Positions 16,524 through 23,342 of a stretch of DNA of 31,282 nt are shown one piece after another. The translations under genes were made by a program, and so were the position numbers. Position 1 is the first letter of the stretch; each line of letters begins with the position of its first letter. Origin of the DNA: CAYLZW01 sp964388085 (GTDB lineage: Bacteria; Myxococcota; UBA727; CAYLZW01); the NCBI GenBank assembly GCA_964388085.1, contig CAYLZW010000037.1:1-31282 (forward strand), written 5' to 3'. The notes beneath the pieces are model-generated. The model ran no database searches and had not been told where the DNA came from. It saw only the letters and a list, made by a program, of their open reading frames with translations.

Positions 16524-17015
16524 ATGAGGATCCGACGCTATGAAGGCAAGGACGCTGCCCCCCTCTCGAAGCTCTTCGCGCGCGCCGTTCAAGGGATCGG
16601 TCCGCGTGACTATTCCGCTCGGCAGGTCTCGGCGTGGCTCTCGCGCCGCCCGTCCGCCGAGCGGCTCCATCGGCTCGCCGGCGACGGGCGCGTGCTCCTC
16701 GTCGCTGTCGACGACGACGACCAGCCGCTCGGGTTCATCGACCTCGAAGCGAATGGACACATTGATTATTTGTATTGTGCGCCTGAGGTCGCCGGCGAGG
16801 GAGTCGCCGCGGCGCTCTATCTCGAGCTGGAGGCTCTCGCCCGAGGGCGTGGTCTGGGCGGGCTCCACGTCGAGGCGAGCGAGGCGGCGCGGCGTTTCTT
16901 TTTGAAGCAGGGCTTCACGGTGCTGAAGCGCCGCGAGCTCGTCGTCGCGGGCGTACAGATCCACAACTACGCGATGGCCAAGTCGCTCTCCTACCCCCGT
17001 GACCACTCGCATTGA
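16524..17015 (+). CDS. GNAT-family N-acetyltransferase
   Basis: This 163-residue protein moves an acetyl group from acetyl-CoA to an unknown amine. Family features: N-terminal MRIRRYEGKDAAPLSKLF, strand beta4 (PLGFIDLEANGHIDYLYCAPE), the acetyl-CoA pyrophosphate loop (EVAGEGVAAALY, an R/Q-x-x-G-x-G/A variant) and the C-terminal pair FFLKQGFTVLKRRELV. The ATG at 16524 is the first in frame after the divergent region; GAGGAG lies 14 bases upstream, so the ribosome site is weak. The codons around 16753-16781 (NGHIDYLYC) are unusually AT-rich for this window. The 278-nt gap upstream holds no gene that I can support. Confidence 0.82.
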   Translation: MRIRRYEGKDAAPLSKLFARAVQGIGPRDYSARQVSAWLSRRPSAERLHRLAGDGRVLLVAVDDDDQPLGFIDLEANGHIDYLYCAPEVAGEGVAAALYLELEALARGRGLGGLHVEASEAARRFFLKQGFTVLKRRELVVAGVQIHNYAMAKSLSYPRDHSH

Positions 17016-17324
17016 TGGCGCCTGGCTTGGTCTTTCGCCCGCTGGCTGCGTTGCGTGCTCGGCACGACCAAGAGGTCGCGCCTCCGCGGCGCCTTGCCAG
17101 CGAACGAAATCCTCGGCGCCAGGACACCATCACCGCGAACGGTCACGGGGGTAGAGCACCGATCCGCGAGCTAGGCGGGGGACAAGCCCTCGCTCTACGT
17201 GACGCTCGTAGGGCGGGCGCTCGTCCCCCCGTTTCGATCAGACGCAACCGAACCCAGGGGTTAGTGGCCCTACGCTCCTGCGCCTCAGGCGGCCGCGTCT
17301 CGTACCGGCGGCCGCCCGCCGTGC
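17016..17324. other. 309-nt non-coding gap with a large imperfect stem-loop
   Basis: The gap lies between the convergent GNAT and Tat-exported DODA genes, so transcription from both sides ends here. At 17177-17229, GGGGGAC and GTCCCCC pair as outer arms, and CTACG/CGTAG pair inside around TGACGCT, giving an irregular 53-nt hairpin. Just after it, CCCCCCGTTTCGATCA resembles the CCCCACGTTTCGATCT segment near 14538. No ORF with a ribosome site is evident. Confidence 0.5.
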
Positions 17325-18284
17325 TCAGCCGTAGTGGTAGGCGGACAGCCGGGCGCCCATCATGCTGCCGTTGTAGGCGACCACCCCGCGGTCCTTGCCG
17401 GCGGCCCCCGCCACCACCATGAGCGGCAGCAGGTGCTCTTCGCGGGGGTGCGCCTGTCGCGCCGACGGCGCGCTCGACCAGCCAGCCAGCCGCCGGTCGC
17501 GTTCGCCCGCCTCGGCCGTGGCGCTCTCGCGCAGCCAAGCGTCGAAGGTCTCGGACCAGGGCAGCGCCTGCGGGTTCCCGAAGCCGCGCATGTTGTGGAA
17601 GGTCATGCCGCTGCCGACGAGGAGCACGCCCTCGTCGCGCAGCGGGGCCAGCGCGCGCCCCATGGCGAGGTGCTCTTCGGGATCGAGGCCCTTTTTGAGG
17701 GAGAGCTGCACCGTGGGGACGTCGGCGTCCGGGTAGGTGAGCTTGAGCGGCACGAAGGTGCCGTGATCGAAGCCGCGCTCCTCGTCCGCGGCGGTCTCGA
17801 AGCCGGCGCCCTCGAGCAGATCGCGCACGCGTCCGGCGAGCCGCGGCTCCCCGGGCGCCGGCCATTGAATCTCATAGGACGCCTTCGGGAAGCCGTAATA
17901 GTCGTACAGCATCGGCGGGCGCGGGCTCGTCATCACCGTCGGCACGCACTCTTCCCAGTGGGCGGACACGACGAGCAGCGCCTTCGGCGGCACCTTCGGC
18001 AAGCCGCGCACCGATCGCAGGTAGCCCGCGAGCTCGTCGACCTCTTGCCGCGGCATGCCGATGTCGACGAAGGGCCACGGCCCGCCGCCATGGGGCATGA
18101 ACACCGTCGGCATGCGCGTCCCCGTGGTGGCGCCGCGCTCCTCGTCGGCGTCGTCGTGCGGACCGCTCTTCGCCTGTGGCGCCTCTCCCGTCAGCGCCGG
18201 AATGGCCGCCAGCGCCGCCGCGCCACCAAGGCCGGCGACCAGCGCCTTGCGCCGCGTAAACGTCCCGTCTTTGCCGTCGCTCAT
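17325..18284 (-). CDS. Tat-exported LigB/DODA-type extradiol dioxygenase
   Basis: This 319-residue protein opens with a twin-arginine signal: FTRRKALVAGLGGAAALAAIPA (Arg11-Arg12, hydrophobic core, Ala cleavage site). A polar linker to about residue 57 follows. The enzyme part has metal ligands His65 (PHGGGP), His109 (SAHWE) and His230 (FHNM), plus His284 (REEHLLPL), and the DHGTF motif (173-177). The family is the same as at 10286, but this one is predicted to fold in the cytoplasm and then be exported with its metal. GAGGAGACGAG lies ahead of the ATG. The substrate is unknown; a periplasmic catechol is an inference. Confidence 0.85.
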   Translation of the reverse strand: MSDGKDGTFTRRKALVAGLGGAAALAAIPALTGEAPQAKSGPHDDADEERGATTGTRMPTVFMPHGGGPWPFVDIGMPRQEVDELAGYLRSVRGLPKVPPKALLVVSAHWEECVPTVMTSPRPPMLYDYYGFPKASYEIQWPAPGEPRLAGRVRDLLEGAGFETAADEERGFDHGTFVPLKLTYPDADVPTVQLSLKKGLDPEEHLAMGRALAPLRDEGVLLVGSGMTFHNMRGFGNPQALPWSETFDAWLRESATAEAGERDRRLAGWSSAPSARQAHPREEHLLPLMVVAGAAGKDRGVVAYNGSMMGARLSAYHYG

Positions 18285-18357
18285 CTCGTCTCCTCGTGCG
18301 CCCAACGGACAGAGTAGCCAAGGAGCCCGCGCGGACAAGGCGACGGCGCGGCGCGCG

Positions 18358-19053
18358 CTACGGCCGTCGGGCCATCCACAACGTGTGCGTGCCGCTGCCG
18401 TCCTCGGTAGGCCGCCCGGGCTCGGTGTGACGAATGAGCTCCACCGTGAAGCCGCCCTTGCGCAGGTGACGCGTCAGGCTCGGATCGCCGGCCGCCGACC
18501 AGATGCCGAGCACGCCTCCCGGCGCGAGGGCGGCGAGCGCGGACGCGATGCCGTGCGGCGTGTACAGCCAACCGTTGCTCGGCCGGCTGAGCGCACGCGG
18601 TCCATTGTCGACGTCGAGGAGGATCGCGCTCCAGCCGCCGAGCGCGCGCGGCGGCGGCCGCTCGACGAGATCACAGACGTCCCCGACGTAGACCTCGGCC
18701 CGCGGGTCGCGCAGCGGATGTCCCGCGGCCTGTCCGACGAGCTCGCGGTTCCAACGCACCACGGCGGGCAGGAGCTCGGCCACGGTGACGTGCCCGTTCG
18801 CGCCGACACGGCGGAGCGCGGCCGCCAGCGTGAAGCCCATCCCGAGGCCGCCGACGAGGACGCGGGCGTCGTCGAGCGAGGGCAGCCGAGCACAGGCGAG
18901 CTCGGCGAGCGCGTCCTCGGAGCCGTGCTGTCGGTTGCTCATCAGCTCGCGATCGTCCACGACGATGGCGTACTCACGGCCGCGCGCCACGAGATAGATG
19001 AGGCCGTCGTCGTCGGGGACCGGCGCACGATCGACGATGTTCCACGGCCGCAT
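18358..19053 (-). CDS. Spermidine-synthase-like Rossmann methyltransferase-fold protein
   Basis: This 231-residue protein resembles the SpeE/fused-Rossmann group. Motif I is LVGGLGMGFTLAAAL (the glycine-rich nucleotide loop), an acidic strand end follows (VTVAELLPAVVRWNREL), then VYVGDVCDLVE and ILLDVDNGP (motif II/III). It ends in FTVELIRHTEPG...HTLWMARRP, as in the family. SpeE enzymes transfer aminopropyl groups; many genomic relatives are simple methyltransferases or of unknown role, and this one lacks the N-terminal beta-domain of true spermidine synthases. The start is ATG 19051-19053 with a weak ribosome site. It is divergent from the hydrolase gene at 19154. Confidence 0.8.
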   Translation of the reverse strand: MRPWNIVDRAPVPDDDGLIYLVARGREYAIVVDDRELMSNRQHGSEDALAELACARLPSLDDARVLVGGLGMGFTLAAALRRVGANGHVTVAELLPAVVRWNRELVGQAAGHPLRDPRAEVYVGDVCDLVERPPPRALGGWSAILLDVDNGPRALSRPSNGWLYTPHGIASALAALAPGGVLGIWSAAGDPSLTRHLRKGGFTVELIRHTEPGRPTEDGSGTHTLWMARRP

Positions 19054-19153
19054 GACCCATCACCGCTCGCCGGAGCCTCAGCGCGCGCCGGGCGCGCTGT
19101 TCCCGCCCGCCGCACTCTGCCATCGCGCGCTGCCGGGGGGTAGCATCGCGCCC

Positions 19154-20107
19154 ATGCGTCAGATGCTGATCGCCGCCGTCGTCACGCTCGCCCTCGCCTG
19201 CTCCGGCTGCATCAGCATCGGCCGGACGCTGTACCTGGGCGATCAGAGCCTCCGGCGCTCGAGCATCGGCTTCGTCGAGCGCGTGGTGACGGTCAAAGAC
19301 CACGACATCGAGCTGCTCGAGCGTCCCGCCGGCGGCGACGCCGTGCTGCTCGTACACGGCTTCAGCGGCTCGAAGGACAGCTACAACCGCATCGCGCCGT
19401 ATCTCCCCGAGGACCTTCGCCTCATCGCGCCGAGCCTGCCGAGCCACGGCGCCTCGACGTTCAAAGCGGAGGCCAGCTACGACTTCGCCTCCCAGGCCGA
19501 TCGCCTGCTGGCGCTGCTCGACGTGCTGGGCGTCGGGGCCGTCCACGTCGTTGGCGTCTCCATGGGCGGCGCCATCGCGACGACCTTCGCCGCGCGATAT
19601 CCCGAGCGCACGCTGAGCTTGTCCGCCATCGCGCCGGCGGGCATCGATCCGCCGACCGAGACCGCTTTCCAGACCGCGTGGGCCGCGGGAGAGAACCTCC
19701 TCATCGTGCGCGAGCCGGAGGACTTCGAGCGCTTCCTCGAGCTCTGCTTCTACGGCGAGCCGCCTGCCATGCCGGCGTCCGTGCGCGACTATCTCGCCGA
19801 GGATCTGATCGCGCAGCGCGCGCGCCTCGAGAAGGTCGATCAGGACTTTCGCACCGTGCCCGGCTGGCTCGAGGGCGTGGTGCCGCAGCTCCGCTCGCCC
19901 GTGCTCGTCATCTGGGGCCAGCAAGACGAGATCCTGCACGTCTCGGGCTCGAGCGTGTTTCGCGACGTCAAGGATGTGCGCATCGAGCTGCTCGAAGGCT
20001 GCGGGCACGCGTGCTCTTTCGTTCGCCCCGAGGAGGTGGCGCTGCTCGTGAGCTCGCACATTCACGCACACGCGGCGTCACGCGCCGGACCCGCTCCGGG
20101 GTCCTGA
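19154..20107 (+). CDS. Lipoprotein alpha/beta-hydrolase
   Basis: This 317-residue protein has a lipoprotein-type signal (MRQMLIAAVVTLALACSGC; Cys16 or Cys19). It is an alpha/beta-hydrolase: oxyanion HGF at 68-70 (LLVHGFSGSK), nucleophile Ser136 in GVSMGG, acid Asp258 in GQQDEI and His285 in GCGHACS. The GVSMGGAIATTFAARYPE block and the lid-type insertion near 165-235 are typical of small lipases/esterases and of the MhpC-like group. The acyl substrate is unknown. It is anchored on the membrane by its lipidated Cys. The ribosome site before ATG 19154 is weak (GGGGGGTAGC 11 bases upstream). Confidence 0.85.
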   Translation: MRQMLIAAVVTLALACSGCISIGRTLYLGDQSLRRSSIGFVERVVTVKDHDIELLERPAGGDAVLLVHGFSGSKDSYNRIAPYLPEDLRLIAPSLPSHGASTFKAEASYDFASQADRLLALLDVLGVGAVHVVGVSMGGAIATTFAARYPERTLSLSAIAPAGIDPPTETAFQTAWAAGENLLIVREPEDFERFLELCFYGEPPAMPASVRDYLAEDLIAQRARLEKVDQDFRTVPGWLEGVVPQLRSPVLVIWGQQDEILHVSGSSVFRDVKDVRIELLEGCGHACSFVRPEEVALLVSSHIHAHAASRAGPAPGS

Positions 20108-20116
20108 GCGCCGGGG

Positions 20117-20351
20117 TCAACCGCCGATGTGCACCGTCGTCGGCGCCGGCCTCCGCGCGGATCGTCTGGCCCGCGCGCAGCTTCACCGTCGCCACCGCGA
20201 AGGACGGCCGGTGTTCGACGGTGACGTCGAGTGGAGCGCGTCGTCGAGCCGGCGGGGCGCTGACAGCGGGAAACGGCTTGCCGCACTCCATGCAGAAGCG
20301 CGGGTCGGGGATCCTGGCGGCGTTCCCGCAGTGGGGGCAGTGCCTGAGGTA
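20117..20351 (-). pseudogene. Remnant of a zinc-ribbon plus AIM24-family protein
   Basis: In the 438-nt gap before the next gene, the minus strand encodes a zinc ribbon HCPHCGNAARIP...FCMECGKPF, followed by LDVTVEHRPSFAVATV and KLRAGQTIRAEAGA. The second part is the characteristic beginning of AIM24/TIGR00266 proteins. The frame upstream of the first CxxC reaches a TAG with no ATG, GTG or TTG, so the start is missing. The sequence stops resembling the family just after EAGA, where about 150 further residues should follow. A +1 shift there reaches TGA at 20117-20119 after a few codons. I read this as a decayed, truncated gene. The rest of the gap (20352-20545) shows nothing. Confidence 0.6.
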
Positions 20352-20545
20352 CCTCGAGGCCGGCCGCGCCTGCCCTCCGGTACAACGCCCTGGCCAGCGT
20401 CGCTACCCCGCCAGCGGCGGCCCCAGCGTGCGCGGCAAGCGCCGCCAAAGCTGACGCAAGAGCACGCTGCCTGCGGTGCTGAGACGCGCTAAAAGCTGCC
20501 TTGGAAGCGACGGCTCAAACCCGCGTACGCGCGAAGGGATCTTTC

Positions 20546-22780
20546 ATGTCCGCTCCGGCTTGGCGTTTCTTCCGCGCGGGGGGCGTGGATCAGGTGTCGC
20601 TCACGCGCGGCGAAGAGCTCGGCTCCCTCGACGAGCTCGATCAGAAGCTGTGGGTCGCGCTGTCCTGTCCGGTCAAGGGCACCGCGCTCGAGCCCCGCGG
20701 CCTATCGCTGCTCGACGGCGACAAGGACGGCCGGGTGCGCGCGCCCGAGCTCATCGCGGCCGGGAAGTGGGCCGCGAGCGTGCTGCGCGACAAGGACGAG
20801 CTCGTGCGCAAAGAGCCCGGGCTCGCCATCGCGGCGCTCGACGAGAGCGCCGACGAGGGCAAGCGCCTGCTCGACACCGCGCGCGCGCTGCTCCGGTCCG
20901 TCGGCAAGGCGGACGCCGCGCGCATCACGCTCGACGACGCTCGCAAGGGGCGGGATGCCTTCCTGAAGGAGGCGGCGAACGGCGACGGGATCGTGCCGGC
21001 GTCGGCGGCCCCCGACGAGGAGCGCAAGCTGGCGCTGCTCGACATCCTTGGCGTCACGGCGGAGCCGAAGAGCGACGGCGGCGGGGTGCCTGGCCTCGAC
21101 CGCGCGAGCCTCGAAGCGTTCCAGCAGGCCGCGCGCGAGCGGCTCTCGTGGCTCGAGAGCGGCACGGCGGAAGACAAGCGCCCCCTCGGTGACGACAGCG
21201 GCGCCGCGTTCGCCGCGCTCGACGCCGTCAGCGCGAAGATCGACGACTTCTTCGTGCGCGCGCGCATCGCCGCCTTCGACGCGCGAGCGCTCGACGCGAT
21301 GAACCGGGACGCGGCCGCCTACGCGACGCTCTCCGAGCGCCAGCTCGCCGCGGCCGCCGGCGACCTCGAGGAGTTCCCCCTCGCCCGCGTGTCGTTGCCG
21401 CCCACGCTCCCCCTCGGCCACGGGGTGAACCCGGCGTTCCATGAGCGCGTGCTGGCCTTTCGCGACAAGGTGGTGACGCCGCTGCTCGGGGCGCGCGAGT
21501 CCATCGGCGAGGACGAGTGGCGGGAGATCGGGCAGCGCTTCGACGCGCATCGCTCCTGGCGCGCGGCCGAGGTGGGCAAGGAGCTCGCGAAGCTCGACGA
21601 GGCGCGCCTGCGCGAGCTCTCGAGCGACGCCGTCACCGCCGCTTTGCTCGCGCTCGTCGACGCCGACGAAGAGGCGAAGCCGCAGGCCGACGCCATCGAG
21701 AGCGTCGAGAAGCTCGTCTGGCTCTCGGACAACCTGCTCACGCTCGCGAACAACTACGTGGCGTTCCGCGACTTCTACTCGCGCGAGGCGCTCGCGACCT
21801 TTCAAGCGGGCACGCTGTATCTCGATCAGCGCGCCTGCCAGCTCTGCCTCGAGGTGCTCGATCCCGCGCGGCACGCGGCGCTCGGCGCCTCGTCGAAGGC
21901 GTACCTCGTCTATTGCGACCTCAAGAACGCGAGCGGCGACAAGCGCTCCATCGTGGCGGCGGTGACCGACGGCGACGTCGACAACATCGTGGTCGGGCGC
22001 AACGGCCTCTTCTACGATCGCGACGGCAGAGACTGGGACGCGACCATCACGCGCATCGTCGACAACCCGATCTCGATCCGGCAGGCGTTCTGGTCGCCCT
22101 ACAAGAAGGCGCTGCGCTTTTTCGAGGAGCAGATGAGCAAGCGCGCCGCCGCCGCCGAGGCCGCCGCCGATAAGCGCCTGAGCAGCGCGGCGACGACGGC
22201 GACGGACGCGGTCACCGCTGCTGCGCCGCCCGCGCCCGCGGCGACGACGGCTCCCAAGAAGCTCGACGTCGGCGTCGTCGCGGCGCTCGGCGTCGCCGTC
22301 GGCGGCATCACGGCCGCCCTCGGCATGCTCCTCGAGGCGTTCTTCGGCCTCGGCTGGCTGATGCCCCTCGGCGCGCTCGGCCTGCTGTTCGCCATCAGCG
22401 GCCCCTCCATGGCGGTGGCGTGGCTGAAGCTCCGGCAGCGCAACCTCGGCCCCCTCCTCGACGCCAACGGCTGGGCGGTCAACGCCATGGCCCGCGTCAA
22501 TGTGCCGCTCGGGCGCTCGCTGACCTCCATCGCGCGCATCCCCGACGGCGCCTCGCGCGACCTGCGCGACCCCTACCGGCAAAAGAGCCAGCCCGTCTGG
22601 GCCTACGCCGTCGTCGCGGTCTTGCTCGCCGGCGCCATCGGCTGGTACGTGGGCTCGCTCGACCGCCTGCTTCCCCTCGCGGCGCGAAGCACGACCGTCC
22701 TCGGGACGGCGGCGCCCGCGTTCGTCCCCCCGGCGAGCACGCCGGACGCGAAGCCCGCGCCGGCGCCGGCCGCGAAGTAG
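20546..22780 (+). CDS. Large membrane protein with EF-hand-like loop, unknown function
   Basis: This 744-residue protein has no N-terminal signal. Near residues 57-68, DGDKDGRVRAPE fits an EF-hand loop (Asp57, Asp59, Asp61, Arg63, Glu68), suggesting calcium or another divalent ion. Residues 70-560 are mostly helical and charged, with several Ala/Leu-rich blocks. An Ala/Thr/Pro linker follows (about 550-570). Three hydrophobic segments come next: two in the region 575-635 (VVAALGVAVGGITAALGMLL, then WLMPLGALGLLFAISG) and one near 686-705 (VWAYAVVAVLLAGAIGWYV). The C-terminal tail is Pro/Ala-rich. AAGGGA precedes the ATG. I do not recognise the family; most of the protein is cytoplasmic and anchored at its C-terminus. 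Confidence 0.8.
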   Translation: MSAPAWRFFRAGGVDQVSLTRGEELGSLDELDQKLWVALSCPVKGTALEPRGLSLLDGDKDGRVRAPELIAAGKWAASVLRDKDELVRKEPGLAIAALDESADEGKRLLDTARALLRSVGKADAARITLDDARKGRDAFLKEAANGDGIVPASAAPDEERKLALLDILGVTAEPKSDGGGVPGLDRASLEAFQQAARERLSWLESGTAEDKRPLGDDSGAAFAALDAVSAKIDDFFVRARIAAFDARALDAMNRDAAAYATLSERQLAAAAGDLEEFPLARVSLPPTLPLGHGVNPAFHERVLAFRDKVVTPLLGARESIGEDEWREIGQRFDAHRSWRAAEVGKELAKLDEARLRELSSDAVTAALLALVDADEEAKPQADAIESVEKLVWLSDNLLTLANNYVAFRDFYSREALATFQAGTLYLDQRACQLCLEVLDPARHAALGASSKAYLVYCDLKNASGDKRSIVAAVTDGDVDNIVVGRNGLFYDRDGRDWDATITRIVDNPISIRQAFWSPYKKALRFFEEQMSKRAAAAEAAADKRLSSAATTATDAVTAAAPPAPAATTAPKKLDVGVVAALGVAVGGITAALGMLLEAFFGLGWLMPLGALGLLFAISGPSMAVAWLKLRQRNLGPLLDANGWAVNAMARVNVPLGRSLTSIARIPDGASRDLRDPYRQKSQPVWAYAVVAVLLAGAIGWYVGSLDRLLPLAARSTTVLGTAAPAFVPPASTPDAKPAPAPAAK

Positions 22781-22793
22781 AGCGTGTCCCGAC

Positions 22794-22826
22794 GACGCCA
22801 ATGCCTCGCCCGAGGTGGCGGGCGTC
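22794..22826. terminator. Two-part hairpin after the membrane-protein gene
   Basis: GACGCC (22794-22799) pairs with GGCGTC (22821-22826), and inside it CCTCG pairs with CGAGG around CC. It lies 14 nt after the stop codon of the 744-residue protein. There is no T-run, so it is a candidate Rho-independent or Rho-linked stop signal. Confidence 0.4.
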
Positions 22827-22920
22827 GCGTTGATCCCGGCGAGCGGCCTGCGTTGCGCCGACGTCAGCGAGCCGGCAGACTGCTCGTGAGCCGAGGTCAA
22901 CTCGAGCGTGGGAGTCGAGC

Positions 22921-23226
22921 GTGGATGACGTCGTCGTTGCCGAGGGTGGCCTGTCGCGCCTGAAGGAGCTCTTGCGCGCGCTCGAGCGGAGCGGCGTGGC
23001 GGCGAGCGTCCTGCCGCCGGCCGACAACTGCCGGTCCGGTTGAGGCACCAAATACCGGCTCGCGGTCGCGAGCCACGCCCTCGAAGACGCCCGTAACGTG
23101 CTCGCCCCGACGGACAGCGCGCCGGTGCTCGACTTCAACGCGGAGCAGATGACCTGCCCTGCGTGCGGATTCGGCTTTCCCACCGGTCCGCGCGAGTGTC
23201 CGGACTGTGGTCTGTTCCTGGGTTGA
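22921..23226 (+). CDS. Likely selenoprotein: DUF2007-like domain plus zinc ribbon, in-frame TGA = Sec41
   Basis: The frame runs from GTG 22921 (GGGAG six bases upstream) to TGA 23224-23226, with one internal TGA at 23041-23043. Read as selenocysteine it gives 101 residues. An N-terminal alpha/beta unit (LKELLRALERSGVAASV) resembles the DUF2007 'putative signal transducing' fold; then come NCRSG-U-GTKYRLAVAS (Cys37, Sec41, a C-x3-U motif), HALEDARNVL, and a C-terminal zinc ribbon with CPAC and CPDC. Sequence after the TGA keeps the same frame, G/C-rich third positions and a complete zinc ribbon, so it is coding. A SECIS-like hairpin follows the TGA. Cys37/Sec41 could form a redox pair; the function is unknown. 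The alternative is a recent Cys-to-stop mutation. An annotation program would miss or split this gene. Confidence 0.75.
23041..23083 (+). promoter_or_regulatory. Candidate bacterial SECIS element
   Basis: Immediately after TGA 23041-23043, GGCTCGC (23057-23063) and GCGAGCC (23068-23074) form a perfect 7-bp stem capped by GGTC (23064-23067). The loop begins 20 nt after the TGA. A lower stem, TGAGG (23041-23045) with CCTCG (23079-23083), including one G-U pair, closes the structure. A G within the first two loop bases, GGUC-type loop sequence and this spacing are known features of bacterial SECIS elements recognised by SelB (for example E. coli fdhF). The hairpin is inside the coding region, as is required in bacteria. 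Confidence 0.75.
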
Positions 23227-23342
23227 CCGGCTCGAGCCGCTGCGTGCCGCGCTGCACGTTCGACGACGGGCGCCTCGGTTCGCGCAGGTTCCGCGCTTTC
23301 CGCCGCAGGCTCGCGTGGTAGCCTCGTCGACGCGGAGGGGCG

